From Nymphaea colorata (taxonomy: Eukaryota; Streptophyta; Magnoliopsida; Nymphaeales; Nymphaeaceae): 64,000 nucleotides of DNA. Under the pieces are notes generated by a model. The model searched no databases, was not told the origin of the DNA, and saw only the letters and a program-made list of their open reading frames with translations. Position 1 is the first letter of the stretch; each line of letters starts with the position of its first letter. Location of the stretch: contig NC_045140.1 in the NCBI RefSeq assembly GCF_008831285.2, forward strand, positions 4,009,528 to 4,073,527, read 5' to 3'. The translations under genes were made by a program, and so were the position numbers. Positions 47,652 to 59,332 of this stretch are shown here, piece by piece.

Positions 47652-48654
47652 TGGGGAGAAAGTGAGCAAAGCCAGCTGAATCAAATCCCTTGCTTCTTAT
47701 CTGGGTTTTCTCTGTTTCTCTTTATGGTTGAGGGGGGCCGCCATTTTCGTGCTTTACATTCAATAATATCAAAACATTCCATCTGGGACCGTGTCCTTGC
47801 ATTTCCACCTTTATCTTTCTCCTGACTTTAGATTCATATTTAAGCATGAGCAAACGTTATTTCTGTCTTGGCTGATCCGTGCTTCGGTCGCCGGTCGTTT
47901 TTTCTGAAACTCACTCCACAAGCAAGCAGCAGCCTGGGAGTGAATGTCTCATGCACTGCAGACTGGCTTGGTGCCGACATGGTAGGGTTACATAGAACAG
48001 GGTGACCATGTGCTTGGCAATTATAAATACGTGACATCTCATCTTGGGGGCGATGCCCAAGCAGCTTAAATTTCCATTTTTCTTTTTCTTTTTATCTCTA
48101 GACCCCTATTTTTCTTTTCCTTTTTATCTCTAGACTCTATGGCGGCGCTACGGGTGGAGCCATGATTCAGCGTGAATCTTGGTTGGATGAGCCAAAGTTT
48201 CAAAATTTTAACAAGATTTGAAATAAAATTTTTCAAAATTAATTTTTATATGAGAGAGAAAAGCATGCCGCGGTTTACATTTCTTGGTTTCATGGGAATT
48301 GATTCATTTAGCATCTAATTCTGGCGCTTGAACAGGTTGTGAAGGAATCATTTAAGTTTCGTGTCAATTTTAATTCTCATAATCAAGTTGGGATGATAAA
48401 GGCTTGTCGTTAGCAATTGGTGGCATAATCAGTAGACATTGCACAAAATGAATGCAGTTTCTCTAAACATTATTTCAATGAAATAATTATGTAGTTATGT
48501 TTTTTTGAGGGGTTGGTGTGCAGAGGTTGGTATCAATGTTTAATTTATAATACAGTAGAAACAACACCTTGAGACACCAAAAACATGTATACTTTTATGC
48601 GACACCTCAACAGTGTGCAGAGGTTGGTATCAATGTATACGAATTAACACCTAA
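47652..48654. other. SEO upstream region, no other gene
   Basis: Holds the SEO promoter. A short phrase, tttccatttttctttttctttttatctctagac, is nearly repeated at about 48070-48135. No supported coding or RNA gene. Confidence 0.4.
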
Positions 48655-48900
48655 ACGAGTCAAGTGAGTCAAGTTTGAGTTCGATTTTGTGTAGTCGAGT
48701 CGAGCTTGAGCTTGCTATAAGGAGCTCGATTGGAGTTTGAGCGGAGCTCGAGCTGGCCAAGTTCGGGCTCAACTCAGATCGTGCGCTTACTTCTCGATCT
48801 GGCCAAGCTCGGGCTGGACTCGGCTCTTGCACAACCCCCTACTTCTCGAGCTGGCTAAGCTCAGGCTCGACTTGGCTTGTGCGCAGCCCTACTTCTCTCT
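48655..48900. repeat. Family 2 MITE remnant with three tandem units of about 50 bp
   Basis: GAGCTCGA-type sequence as in the 29.8-kb MITE. Its right half contains three head-to-tail units of about 50-55 bp (starting near 48745, 48797 and 48849). Each runs from gagctggc.aagctcgggctc to a gtgcgc or ttgcac end, then acttctc. The units look like repeated copies of the element's 3' end. Its own target-site duplication was not found. Confidence 0.65.
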
Positions 48901-50089
48901 CTAGAGGCATAGTATCATCCAAGAACTGCTTCTCCGGCTCTACTGCTATTGAAACAAAGGAAGAGAGAGAGATAAAGCCAAAAGAGATACAAAAAACAGT
49001 TACAATCAAAATAGAGGTCATAAGGGTATTGTTTCCCTTCCTTTTTATCTAAACAAGATTTTATAATAATTCAGTTCATTTCATTTTCTTTCTTATTATT
49101 TTCTCGCTTTCTCTTTTCTTTTTCTTTTTATCCATCCAAACCTACCCCCGCAAGAATCTCGGCATTCTTAAATGACGTACAAATACAATGAACGAAGGCT
49201 GCGTCAGATCAAGATAATATGAAAACCGTGCAAATTTAAGTTCTGCAATTTAAAGTCTGTAAGTGCTATATGTAATCTGTCATATAGGTTTGCCCTAGTG
49301 GGTCCGCTTCAGCCTAGTAAGTTATTTAATATTATTTTATTTTTTAATAATATATATTTTACTATTAAAAATATATTTTATATTTAAAAATTTTTATTTT
49401 ATATTTTAAAACCTATTTTTTTAATTTTAACTAGACCTAATCGAGCCGAAGTTTCAAACATTGAGCTGGGCTCCTGCTCGGGTTTCTGGAATCGGGTGAG
49501 CCCGAGCCCGACTCTTATCGGGCCCGATGCCCAGACCTAATTTTGGCCAAGGCATGTTTTGTCCCTAATAAGTTCTTGCATTGATTGTGTTTAATCACTG
49601 GGTCATCCTGTATTCTTTTATGTACACATATACCAATCTTTGAAAATAAAATGGCGAGGAGCCTATCTCCCAACGCTCATTCATTGGAATCTGCCATACT
49701 CATCAGTAAGAAGCAATTTAAGATCATTGGCAATCTCAGATCTATGGATTAATTACACCTCAAATTCATAAAATGCTTTTTCATATAATGGTAAACTTCA
49801 ATGTTTGTTTAGTCCCATACAAAAGGATCACAGATCAGCGTTGATCTCAAACAAGAGTCTATCAAACACACCCTAAAGAGTTTGATTTTTTAATAAATTA
49901 AAATAAAAATATTATATGAATAAAAAGGAAAAGATCCCTTCTTACATCTTTGGCACTAAAGGGAAAGTTACAAGTGTTTGTCTCCTCGGGCGTCACAAAA
50001 GAAGTTGATCATTACGCTTCGCCGTCCTCCTTTTCACTTTTGAGAACATGCTAAAATTAAATGCATGCGATATTTCAGAAGCTAGATTC
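48901..50089. other. Intergenic, MITE debris only
   Basis: AT-rich. A 'gggctcctgctcgggtttctgg..gggcccgatgcccagacc' block at 49440-49535 resembles those at 28.5 and 55.6 kb. At about 49790-49873 sequence ending ctatcaaacacaccc followed by TAA resembles the right end of the PIF-like MITE at 56.6 kb, but its left end is not clear. Confidence 0.35.
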
Positions 50090-50352
50090 CAGACTTGGTC
50101 TCGATACTGTATTCTGAATCCAAATCCAATTAAATTTCTGCACTTAACGGGGCTGTTTGGACTTAACCTGCATCTGCATCAGATTGGATACTTATACATA
50201 TCCGAATCTGAAACTAGATCCAATCAGATGTCCTCCTCACATCCAAATGCTATTCGATTTCTCAATTGGATATTAAAATTTTTTCTATATTCAATTTTTT
50301 CGGAATGATTCAATCGGATATCCGATGTAAATCCGATGTATTGACATCCCTA
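50090..50352 (+). mobile_element. hAT-like MITE, family 1, 5'-truncated copy C
   Basis: The 3' half of family 1: blocks acttatacatatccgaatctg, gatgtc.tcctcacatcc, gattcaatcggatatccgatg, ending TTGACATCCCTA. The left end and target-site duplication are missing. Confidence 0.7.
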
Positions 50353-50708
50353 CTCAAGGGTAGCTAAGTTTTTGTTTAATTATGACCCATTTAATTATGA
50401 TTAAGAGAAACGTTTTGCTAAGTAATCGGAGACCGATTTTAGCATTAAAATAATGATTAAGAGAAATGATTTGGTAAGAAACTATGTGGCTTCAAACCTA
50501 AGCTTCGAATTACTGGGTGTACAAGAGCGACTTCATTTATAAAGGTTTTGAAAGTAAAGGGGGGAAAGAGTGAGTCAGGATTACAATGCAAAACGATACA
50601 TGCTATTTATAAAAGGACCCATAGAAAAAGGGAAAGGAATAAGAATGGCCCATAATGGAACAACTTTTGGTAAATGAAATGTGATCCGAGATGAAGAGTT
50701 GATGCTAG

Positions 50709-51116
50709 TAGGGACGTCAATGGATTGGATATGCCCTTAATCATATCATTTTCTTTTTATGGACATTCACATATTTGGAATCAAATTTTGGATTCAAATA
50801 CGAATAAAGAAAAGTCACATTTTCGGATGTGAATAAAAAATCTGATTTCACATTCTCAATTCAATCTAAATCTGAATTTTATATTTATATCTGTATCTGT
50901 ACCTGAATCTGAATTTTGAACCAAATTTTACCAACTTTCAAAATTTAAGAGCATTAGATATAAGATATTTGTTTACAAATAAATCCGATCAAAATCCGTA
51001 TCCAAATCTGCACCAATATTTATATATATCCAAATCCGAATCTGATCGGGTGCCATTTCTTAAATCCGAATCCAATTTCTTAATTGGATATTAAATCGAA
51101 TATATTGACATCCCCA
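50709..51116 (+). mobile_element. hAT-like MITE, family 1, copy D (408 bp)
   Basis: Begins TAGGGACGTCAA and ends TTGACATCCCCA. The flanks GATGCTAG and GTATCTTG agree only at 4 of 8 positions, so the target-site duplication is not supported. The interior blocks match the family. Confidence 0.75.
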
Positions 51117-51119
51117 GTA

Positions 51120-51336
51120 TCTTGGCCAAATTCAGTTCAGAATCCAGTTCAGGTTCATATAAATGTAAAAAATCAGATTTTGGTAAGATTTGGATTATAA
51201 AATTGGATTTTGGATTCAGACATAACATTTTTTTCTTGGTATTCAAATCCAAATACAAAACCAAATATGTAAATATCCGAAAACATGGATAGAGTTAAGG
51301 GTATATTTGATTCAAATCTGATCCATTGACATCCTA
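51120..51336 (-). mobile_element. hAT-like MITE, family 1, inverted 5' fragment (copy E)
   Basis: Read on the minus strand from 51336, it starts TAGGATGTCAATGGATCAGA and continues with the family's 5' blocks (atataccctta, catatttggttttgtatttgg), then stops at about 51120, next to copy D. The pair is in opposite orientation and nearly abutting. Confidence 0.65.
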
Positions 51337-51612
51337 ACTTGATGGAGTCCACTTTAAGTCTCTGAAACCAAAACCATCTTTTGTGCAACAACTACTGTCA
51401 CCTACCATTTTACTAAGAGAAAATGGGAAGCAAAGGAAAATTGCATGAAAGTAAGGAAGGGAATTCCAGGAGTTCGACGAAATAAGGAACTTATATTGTC
51501 AATCCAACAGAGGCAGACCTAGAAATTTTTATTAGGAAAGTTGAACTATAATTTAAAATTTTGACATGGGGCAAAAATATAGTTTTTAGAAGTTTTTATA
51601 TAGGCTAAATGA

Positions 51613-51648
<36 letters not shown>
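51613..51648. repeat. (AT)10(GT)8 compound microsatellite
   Basis: AT dinucleotides at 51613-51632 continue into GT dinucleotides at 51633-51648. Just downstream a 30-bp phrase (agaaagataaagtttgctaa) is duplicated at about 51689 and 51719. Confidence 0.95.
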
Positions 51649-51649
<1 letters not shown>

Positions 51650-53255
51650 GGAAACTGAGATAGAGTACAAGAAGAAGACAATTTCAAAGAAAGATAAAGT
51701 TTGCTAAGAGGATGGTAAGAAAGATAAAGTTTGCTAAGAAGATGACCATCCTAGGTAATCAAGAAATCAGCGCCAAGACTTTGCTTATCATGAAAAGATA
51801 AACCACATCTGAACTTGTACGTCGACCAACAAAAAATGTCCAAGAAATCATATTTTAAAGTAAACACAAATATATATACACATATAAAAATATATGTATT
51901 AATAAAAATGAAAATTATTCAGTATTAAAAATGGTTAAAAAATTCTTAAAATAGTTAAGCAAAATAATAAAGAGAGGTAACAGATTTGCTACCAATTTAG
52001 AGTGGAATCGGCTACTCTAGGCTGACTTTCATAACAGGGTCGGGTCGTAGTGGGAACTTGAATATGAGTTTGAAGATGGATCCTCATGATACCGACAAGG
52101 GTCCATAAATGTGTGAGATTGAATGGCCTGGTGTCCACAAATGAGAAAGGACAGTGGAGTTGGATCCGGCTTGTTTGAGAATGACGCTTAGCAGATCCGG
52201 GGTCTGCCAGCTATGTGCCTCTTATTTTCTTTCTTAGGGACCTCTTTCCATTGTAAATGCAAGGGGATGACTTCCTATGACTAGCGGTAAGAGCCAAGAT
52301 TTTTTTTGTTTTTGTTTTTGAGGAGGCCGAGCCCATGAAACATATCAACACACAATGACTTATAAGGTAGACGAGTCCTAGAGTGAGCAGGAAGAGTATT
52401 TCTGTCTGCCACCTAGATCAGAGCCGAAACACCCATCCAACCCCCTTGTCCATCTATAATGTACAATATGTTTTTTATGCCTCGAGGTACCATCCCTACC
52501 GTGCTTCAGCTTGTACATCAGTAACTTCCTTTTTACAGGAGAGAGAGTTAACGCCAAAGAGATTTGAAACAGAAACTGACCACCTACCAGCCCCCATGCC
52601 AATTCCCTTGGAACAAGTTAGGTGGACGAATTGACACTTAAAGCATTAGGAGCCATCCTCTATATTCAAATTTGCTAAGACTAAGATGAGATTTCATTTG
52701 TTGTTGAAGCATGGATACCAACCATTGAGATGCTTGGGAAAGGAAGAAAGTCATTTGGGGCCCATAATTGTACCTTGCCAAGTGGGGAAGGTAGCATAGG
52801 ATTATAAAGGCTAGAGGATGGACAAGACTACTATTTTTCTTAAAGCAGGAGGGATATCATCTTTAGCTGTGTCAATGTTCCTTCTCCAGTCATTGCTTTC
52901 GTTCTTTCCTTGTTTTCTTCTTTCTCTTTTGTAAGGACTATGTGATCCTTATTTTTTTCTTTTCTTTTGTAGTAGCAAATGGTGTGAGATTTCTACTAAC
53001 GCTGTTAGATATTAGTGGGAAATTAGCCAACTCAATTTTCATAACGCATTTCGCAATAGTGAGCTTCTAGAAAAGGTTTACATAGCTCAACCTCTGAGGT
53101 TTGAACAAAGTTTCGATCTGGTTTGCGAGCTTCGTAAAGCAAGTTAGGGCTCAAACAAGCCCCTAGAGCTTTGGTATCAAAAACTTTTGTTATCCTACAA
53201 AATGTTGATGCTTAGTCGAAGCCCCTCTAATACATTACGTTGACAAGACCAGATC
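51649..53255. other. Intergenic, no supported gene
   Basis: Contains a 30-bp direct duplication at 51689-51748 and anonymous AT-rich DNA. The overlapping ORFs at 52378-52634 show no family signature. Confidence 0.4.
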
Positions 53256-53678
53256 TAGGGATGTCAAAGGATCAGATTCGAATTGGATATACCTTTAACA
53301 ATATTTGTTTTTTGGGGCATTAACGTATTCAGATTTAGATACAAACAAAGAAAATTCATATCCGAATTCGAAGTCACATTTCGAATCCAATCCCAGACCA
53401 ATTTTATCTTAATCCAAAGCCGAATTTTGAATAGAATTTGACCAATTTTCAAAATGTAAGAGCATTGGGTATAAGCTATTTTTTTGAAAAATTAAACCGG
53501 ATCTGAATCTGTATCCAAATCTGATCTAATGTTTATATATATCCTAATCTGTATGATGGGATGTCATTTCTTAAATCCAAAATCTAATTTAGTATCTTAA
53601 TTGGATATTTTTTTTTCTCATATCTGACTTTTCGGAATGGCTCAATGAGATATTCGTTCCAAATCAAATACATCTCTA
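53256..53678 (+). mobile_element. hAT-like MITE, family 1, copy F (423 bp)
   Basis: Begins TAGGGATGTCAAAGG and ends ATACATCTCTA. Flanked by ACCAGATC (53248-53255) and ACCAACTC (53679-53686), matching at 6 of 8 bases. The interior shares the 'acaaagaaaattcat', 'gaatttgaccaattttc' and 'tgtttatatatatccta' blocks. Confidence 0.8.
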
Positions 53679-54029
53679 ACCAACTCTCACATTTCCTATT
53701 ATTAAGGTGTACCAATTTATCAGTTTATGCATCACCAGACCCATGAACACTGCACCACTGTAAACGGATCCTCCGTCATATGAAAGGCCCTATTCAATGT
53801 GGATTATTAATTGGTTCACCCCGATCCCATTTTCATATTAAACGCCTGTTCTGCTATTGATTAGGTAGGCTGTGCAGAAGATCGAAATTATGCAAGAGGC
53901 GTAGTATACTGGGTGGCAAAGTGGTCCACCTCTTCTTCTAAAGACTGGTATTCGAACCTTAAAGTAGTCACTGTCACGTCCCAGTGTGCCGGAGTATCGA
54001 TCTGTTGCAAATACCACTGCCGAACTTGT

Positions 54030-54340
54030 ATGGATTCAATAATTATTGCAGGAGCTCCATATACCAATTTCATTTGTTTCTACTATATGGTGTGATAATA
54101 CTGGTGCAATGTATATGATAGCTCCAACTATCGTCCATCAACATAGCAAACATGTTGAATTGGAGGTCAGCACTTTATTCGTGACCGCATATCCAAAAAA
54201 TCAGTTGCAAGTTCTCCACATATCCTCATCCAACCAAGTCGCGGATTTCCATCTAAGCCTTTACAAAGCAATTCATCTCATGATCTGCGATCCAAACTCA
54301 ATGTCTTCCCGGGACGGTTGAGTTTGCAGGAGGAATGTCA
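54030..54340 (+). mobile_element. Ty1/copia RNase H remnant
   Basis: The frame reads VWCDNTGAMYMI.P then HQHSKHVELEVSTLFV and LQVLHISSSNQVADF, the end of copia RNase H. It is followed by a purine-rich gtttgcaggaggaatgtc (about 54323), like a polypurine tract. Just upstream (53905-53965) tggcaaagtgg and ggtattcgaacc are spaced like Pol III A and B boxes, possibly a SINE fragment. The upstream copia domains are absent. Confidence 0.75.
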
Positions 54341-56588
54341 AGAATAGCAAAGAAGAACGTGTGGGATCACAACATTCAAGATGATGAGAACAACTCACGC
54401 AGTGAAGATCATCAAACAAGGAAATGCAATATGTATAACTGTAATTTAATATATAGTTTTAAATTTGAATTGCAGAACGCAAACGCTGAAATCATGCCCA
54501 GTGAAGATTTTGAAACTTGTTGCATTAATGACAGAATATATTACTGCAATATCCCTTGATATTCAAAGTAACCTCTCCTCTTTGATTGACATGTTAAGGA
54601 CGTAGGTGCATTAAGCACCAAAACTCTTTAAATCCGAACACATTCTTTCTTTGGTATTTTCTCACTTTCCATAACAATTTTTTTGAGTGTTTGTTCCCCA
54701 TAGTTTCTCCGTCAAGTTAGAGCAATAGAATTTTATGAAAACCCTGTTTGGTCGGACCCACAAAGAATGTAGACTCTGCCCAAATTGGCAAAGTTCCATT
54801 TTCCGCAGGTTCATAGAAGAAGGCAGCTATTTTTAAAAGATTTAGGTTAAATTTACGTTATTTTCAGATGTGCTCAACCAGACTTTAAGTAGATTGTTTA
54901 TTTGCAAAAATCAATAGTCGTGGGGTGTCAAGCCTGCGAATAGGTGTCACCCAGGTGGTTAGATACTTGGCTGTTTTTTTCTCTTAATTTATTTTTGCAT
55001 GTATTTAATCTTTTATCATCTTTGAATAGGTTCTTTGGTGCTTTATTTCTGTACTTTTTATTTATTTTGAGGCAACTAAGATTGTTTGCATAGAACACAA
55101 ATGGTTTCAATCTTGTTCCCTGCACTCGATTAGGCCTTGAAAGCTACTAAGAACTAGTTATTTGCAATTTCGTTTACAGTTTTACTATTCCTAAAGATCT
55201 ACCGAAGGAAGGATCAAAGTTACCGAGCGGTTTCCTAACCTGCACCAGATTTTTCCTCGTCTTCTGGTTGTTCGGAATGAAGTTCCGGTGCAGATTATAG
55301 AAAGGCTGTTGTTGTTGATTTACAGAGCTGTTAATGCTCACACTCGATTAGTTTGACTGCCCTGAGATGTGTTTTTGGCGCTGAGTCTCGGTTGGACTTC
55401 GGCTTTAACTGCTGTTTTTTGTCTGTTACAGCAGTGTCTTAGCTTTTGTTTAGATTGTTCTTGGTTAGATTGTTTATTCCTTTTGTATAACTTTGATTTT
55501 TTACTAATAAAGGTTGGGAGATGAGGGTGGGCAACGGTCTCGGTACCTTATGGGTAGTTGGGTACTCGGCCTGTGATGGGCCAGGCTTAGGCGGTTATTT
55601 GACACATGAGCCAGCCCAATTAAAAAAATTTGCTGGGTTGCGCTAGCCCGAGTCAGGTATTGGGGGCCCGACTCGGTATGTATTCCTTGTCATATAACAT
55701 TAGCAATCGACTCTTTTAAAAACATTTGGTGCATTTACGATAACTCCCATAGAAACTCTTCATGTGTCATTGACACCCTCATAAACTTTTCAATGTGTCA
55801 CCGATTACACCCTTAAAAACTCATGCATGTCGCTAAGGGTTTGAAATATTAAGAGTTTCAAATATAGGCAGACATCAAACTGTGCACCAACTGATGTAAA
55901 GTTGATGGTTGAGCCTAACCCGATAACTAAGCGTCCCAATCTTGGGCTGCTAGCAAAGACTTTGGCCCAGAGCGAGACCGACTTTGTGGTGCCGTGGGCC
56001 AACCTGGCCCGTCCCGAACCAAGCCTTATTGGGAGAGACAGATGTTCAGCAGCCTTGATGCATTAGAATCCCAGAGAGAATGAATGGAGAAATATAAAAA
56101 GAACTAGTCTGTATAAAAAAAAATTAGTGATGGATGAACAAGAATAGCTACCAAATATATTTCATGTTTTGGATTCAAGAATGCGTCTCCTGTCAATGCC
56201 ATATTGGACGAGCATGGTCTTATGATACCGATGTCACATAATTCCTCCTTCATTGCATAACACTCAACTGCATCATGAACACAAAAATATTGAGTTCTGT
56301 TGTGCCATTTTCTAGAAACTGTCTAAAACCAGCACAAACAACTAAGAAGCCACATAAACAAAAATCAAAGATTAAGACGCAAAAGAAATATTACTTCTTC
56401 TGGCTAGCTTTGACATGTCAATTTTCTCACCAACTTTTCAACTCTTCTTCTGAAAAATAAATACATCCATGCTACTGCCTCTATTTTCTAGGTAGATGAA
56501 GTGTTGCCAGAAAAGGGCCCTGTCTCACATCAAAACTCTCATTCAACAATTTGGGCAAAACTGAGCAATGGAATGCCAATGCCAATAA
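54341..56588. other. Intergenic: copia LTR debris and unidentified repeats
   Basis: The first few hundred bases may be the LTR of the copia remnant. At 55190-55510 sequence ending ttttactaataaagg resembles the 3' end of a plant LINE, but I see no diagnostic reverse transcriptase. At 55525-55680 is another 'gggtactcggcc..gcccgactcgg' block. No gene is seen. Confidence 0.35.
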
Positions 56589-56784
56589 GGGGGTGTTTGA
56601 TTGCCTTGGATCTGAGATCAAAGGTAATCCGATCTCTAATATAAGGTTTTGCCATAAACTGATAGCCTCAGCTCCTTTTTTTTTTTTTTTTTTACACAGT
56701 AGTAAAATCCAAAAACAATGGATCCCACATAAAAGAATCTTAGATCAGACTTAAATATGAGATCCGAGACTATCAAACACACCC
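56589..56784 (+). mobile_element. Small PIF/Harbinger-like MITE (196 bp)
   Basis: Begins GGGGGTGTTTGATTGCCTTG. On the minus strand the other end begins GGGTGTGTTTGATAGTCTCG. Both continue with ggatctgagat or ggatctcatat, giving inverted ends of about 25-30 bp. It is flanked by TAA and TAC, near the TWA duplication of PIF/Harbinger. A 20-nt poly-T run lies in the middle. No coding capacity. Confidence 0.65.
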
Positions 56785-57715
56785 TACAGGTGTTATTAAT
56801 ATGTCCGAAGTGAAAACCACATGGGCTGCTGAGCAGTTCACTTGTCAAAAGGGTGATCTTCCTCTCAATGATCTTGAATTGCCTCCTTGTCTTGATCAAG
56901 TGAAGGAAGCCACCATCTCCCCGTTCTCCTTTAAACTAGAACATTGTGTGTGACATTTCTATGAATGGATCATATATATGTAAGCATGTCGACCTTCTTA
57001 TTGGGGTAAAATATGCTTGCCTAAGGATGAATGGGGAATAAGCATGCGGTAACATCTGTGCTGGAGGGCATCAACTCGAATATGGAGTGGGCCTGGGCGG
57101 AGGCAAGTGTGCGCAAGTGTAGGCAATTGCCCACACAGACCCAAAAAGGTTTTTTATTTTCGTATTTGATGTTTCAGGATAATTTTTCTCATTTACATAC
57201 TGGTGCCCCTTAAAAATTTAAAATTTTATACCTAATACCCCTTAGCCAGAATTTTCTCGCTCTCCCCTATAATAATGGGCAGTTTTTGTCAGAAGTAGTA
57301 TCTGCCTGCATGCAGACTTTGAACTGCCAATTACTTTGTTGGTTCATCCTCCATTTGGGAAAACATAAAAAGAGAATGGAAAAAGATTAGGGATGAGACT
57401 TGCTAGTGTATGCGAGATGGATCTAAACAAGATTGTGAGCAGATAAACGGAAAGATTCTCCATTGGCTAATGAGATCTGTCACTCTGAACTCGGAAGGAT
57501 TTCAACAAACCTGCATGCAACTTTCAAAGAGACTCATTTTGCTCATAAGGATGTACTCGCAATGTTGAATTGGGTCGGACCTGCTTTGAAAATTCCTGAC
57601 ATCAACGAAACAGCTTCTTATCGATGAGCAGCTCAAGAAATTCGGATTTGTTATTCCCTCCAATGTTAGCTTTGCTGTGCTGACATAGAAAATCAGAGCA
57701 CTTGTTTCTTAAATG
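56785..57715. other. Intergenic, no supported gene
   Basis: AT-rich DNA. At 57090-57240 sequence resembles a TE tail seen at 46.4 kb ('gcccct..aaaatttaaaatttta'). No coding region is supported. Confidence 0.4.
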
Positions 57716-58078
57716 TTGGCGGTACATGAGCCGAGTCGAGCTCAAGCTCGGTCAGCTTGACTCGACTTGACTCATATCTTGCTTGGCTCAAGCTCGCATC
57801 ATCGAGCTGTACACGGTCAGTTGCAGCTTGACTCATTTAAGCTTAATGACCAACTCATCATTTGACTTGCCTTTCCTGGTTTTAAATTTGAAAATTATAA
57901 CAGAAGAGATAACCTAAATTAAACAAGCTTACTCGAGTTCATGTATAACTTGAACTCGATTCATTTATAAGATCGAGTTTTCATTTAAGATGGAACTCGA
58001 CATTCTTACAAACGAGTCCAGCTTAACCGATTGAGTTCGAGCTGAGCTAGAGTTGGCTCGACCTGTTGTACATCCCTA
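57716..58078 (+). mobile_element. hAT-like MITE, family 2, 363 bp, perfect 8-bp TSD
   Basis: GAGCTCGA-rich element starting TTGGCGGTACATGAGCCGAG and ending GTTGTACATCCCTA. CTTAAATG flanks it on both sides (57708-57715 and 58079-58086), an exact 8-bp target-site duplication. The interior shares 'gactcgacttgactcatatc' and 'gttcgagctgagctagagtt' blocks with the copies at 29.8 and 35.5 kb. Confidence 0.85.
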
Positions 58079-58930
58079 CTTAAATGTAAGGTTGCTAACT
58101 ATATTTGGAAATATGTAGCTAATAACTTTGGAGTAATCAGAACCCAATTGAAGCCACCTCCATTGAAGGGCGTTGTAAAAGCCAATTCCAGCTTGATTAT
58201 ATGCCAACATGTAATTGATTTATTATCAATACTTGCTCACATATTGAATGATTTATGATCATTACTTGGATCCCCATTACACCCGCACTTACGTGATCAC
58301 CAGCTTGATTATCCAACTTTAAACTTAATCATGTTGTTCTTAAAAGAGTAAAATATCAAAAAAGTAAGTTCTCTGTTTCTCCTTTTCAAGGCAAAGTGCC
58401 CTACATATATAAAGACTAACTTTGTATTGTTTACTCTCGTTAATGTTTGCACTTTGCAGTACATTATAATAAATTAAACTTAAATATTGATAATAAGCTA
58501 GTGTAAAGTTAGATCAATTCGTTTCAATTACGAAGTAAATTTCATTACTGTATCAGCTTTTGAAGGGCGCCCCGTTGCAATCCATGTTCCGATGCCATGA
58601 TTACAAGTCGTGTACATGTTTCGATAGATAGAAACAATTCTAATGTGTGCGAACATGAATTATGTATTTAAAATTCTGCATGGGGTTTTGGTCGCAGTTC
58701 TACAAGGCACTCTTTTACTTCTTCCGAAATTTACTCTTGAGATCTTAACATTTTCCCATATTTGTAGAAACCAGCTTTATGTTTCTGGGTTTTTATTCTT
58801 TTTTTTTTCATAATTTTAGAAACCTGGCCCACGTTTTTGGGTTTTATTTTATGACGTGGGCATTTTGGTTCTTGCAGAAAAGTTCATATGTTGAGGTTAA
58901 CGGGGAAGAGTTTGAAAGCATCCCCATCGG
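58079..58930. other. Intergenic, no supported gene
   Basis: AT-rich sequence. The ORF at 58779-59006 runs into the adjacent MITE and is low in complexity. Confidence 0.4.
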
Positions 58931-59332
58931 CAGGGATGTCGACGGATCAGGTATATCTTTAATCATATCCGTTTTTTTTTTTTTATATTCACATATTCAT
59001 ACTTAAATTTGAATAAAGAAAAATCATATTCGAAACCGAGACCAAAATCTGATTTTACAATCCAAATCTGATTTTTATATATATATATCCAAATTCAAAT
59101 CCGAATTTTGAACGAGATTTTGTTAATTTTCAAAATTTTAATAGCATTAGATACATGATATTTGTCTAAAAATGAATCCGATCTAAATTTGTGTCTAAAG
59201 CCGATCAGATATTTATGTATATCCGAATCTGATTGGATGTCATTTATTAAATCTGAATCTGATCCAATTTATTACTCGAATATTTATTTATTTTTTTTAT
59301 ATCCGATTTTTTTCGATATTTTGGCATCCTTA
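58931..59332 (+). mobile_element. hAT-like MITE, family 1, copy G (402 bp)
   Basis: Begins CAGGGATGTCGACGGATCAG and ends TTGGCATCCTTA. Flanked by CCCATCGG (58923-58930) and CCAATCGA (59333-59340), matching at 6 of 8. The first base C rather than T equals the asymmetric 5' end of maize Ac. The interior blocks match the family. Confidence 0.8.

Noticed and set aside
55190..55510. LINE 3' end
   Set aside because: The AATAAA-type tail and thymine-rich run are suggestive, but no reverse transcriptase motif or duplication supports it.
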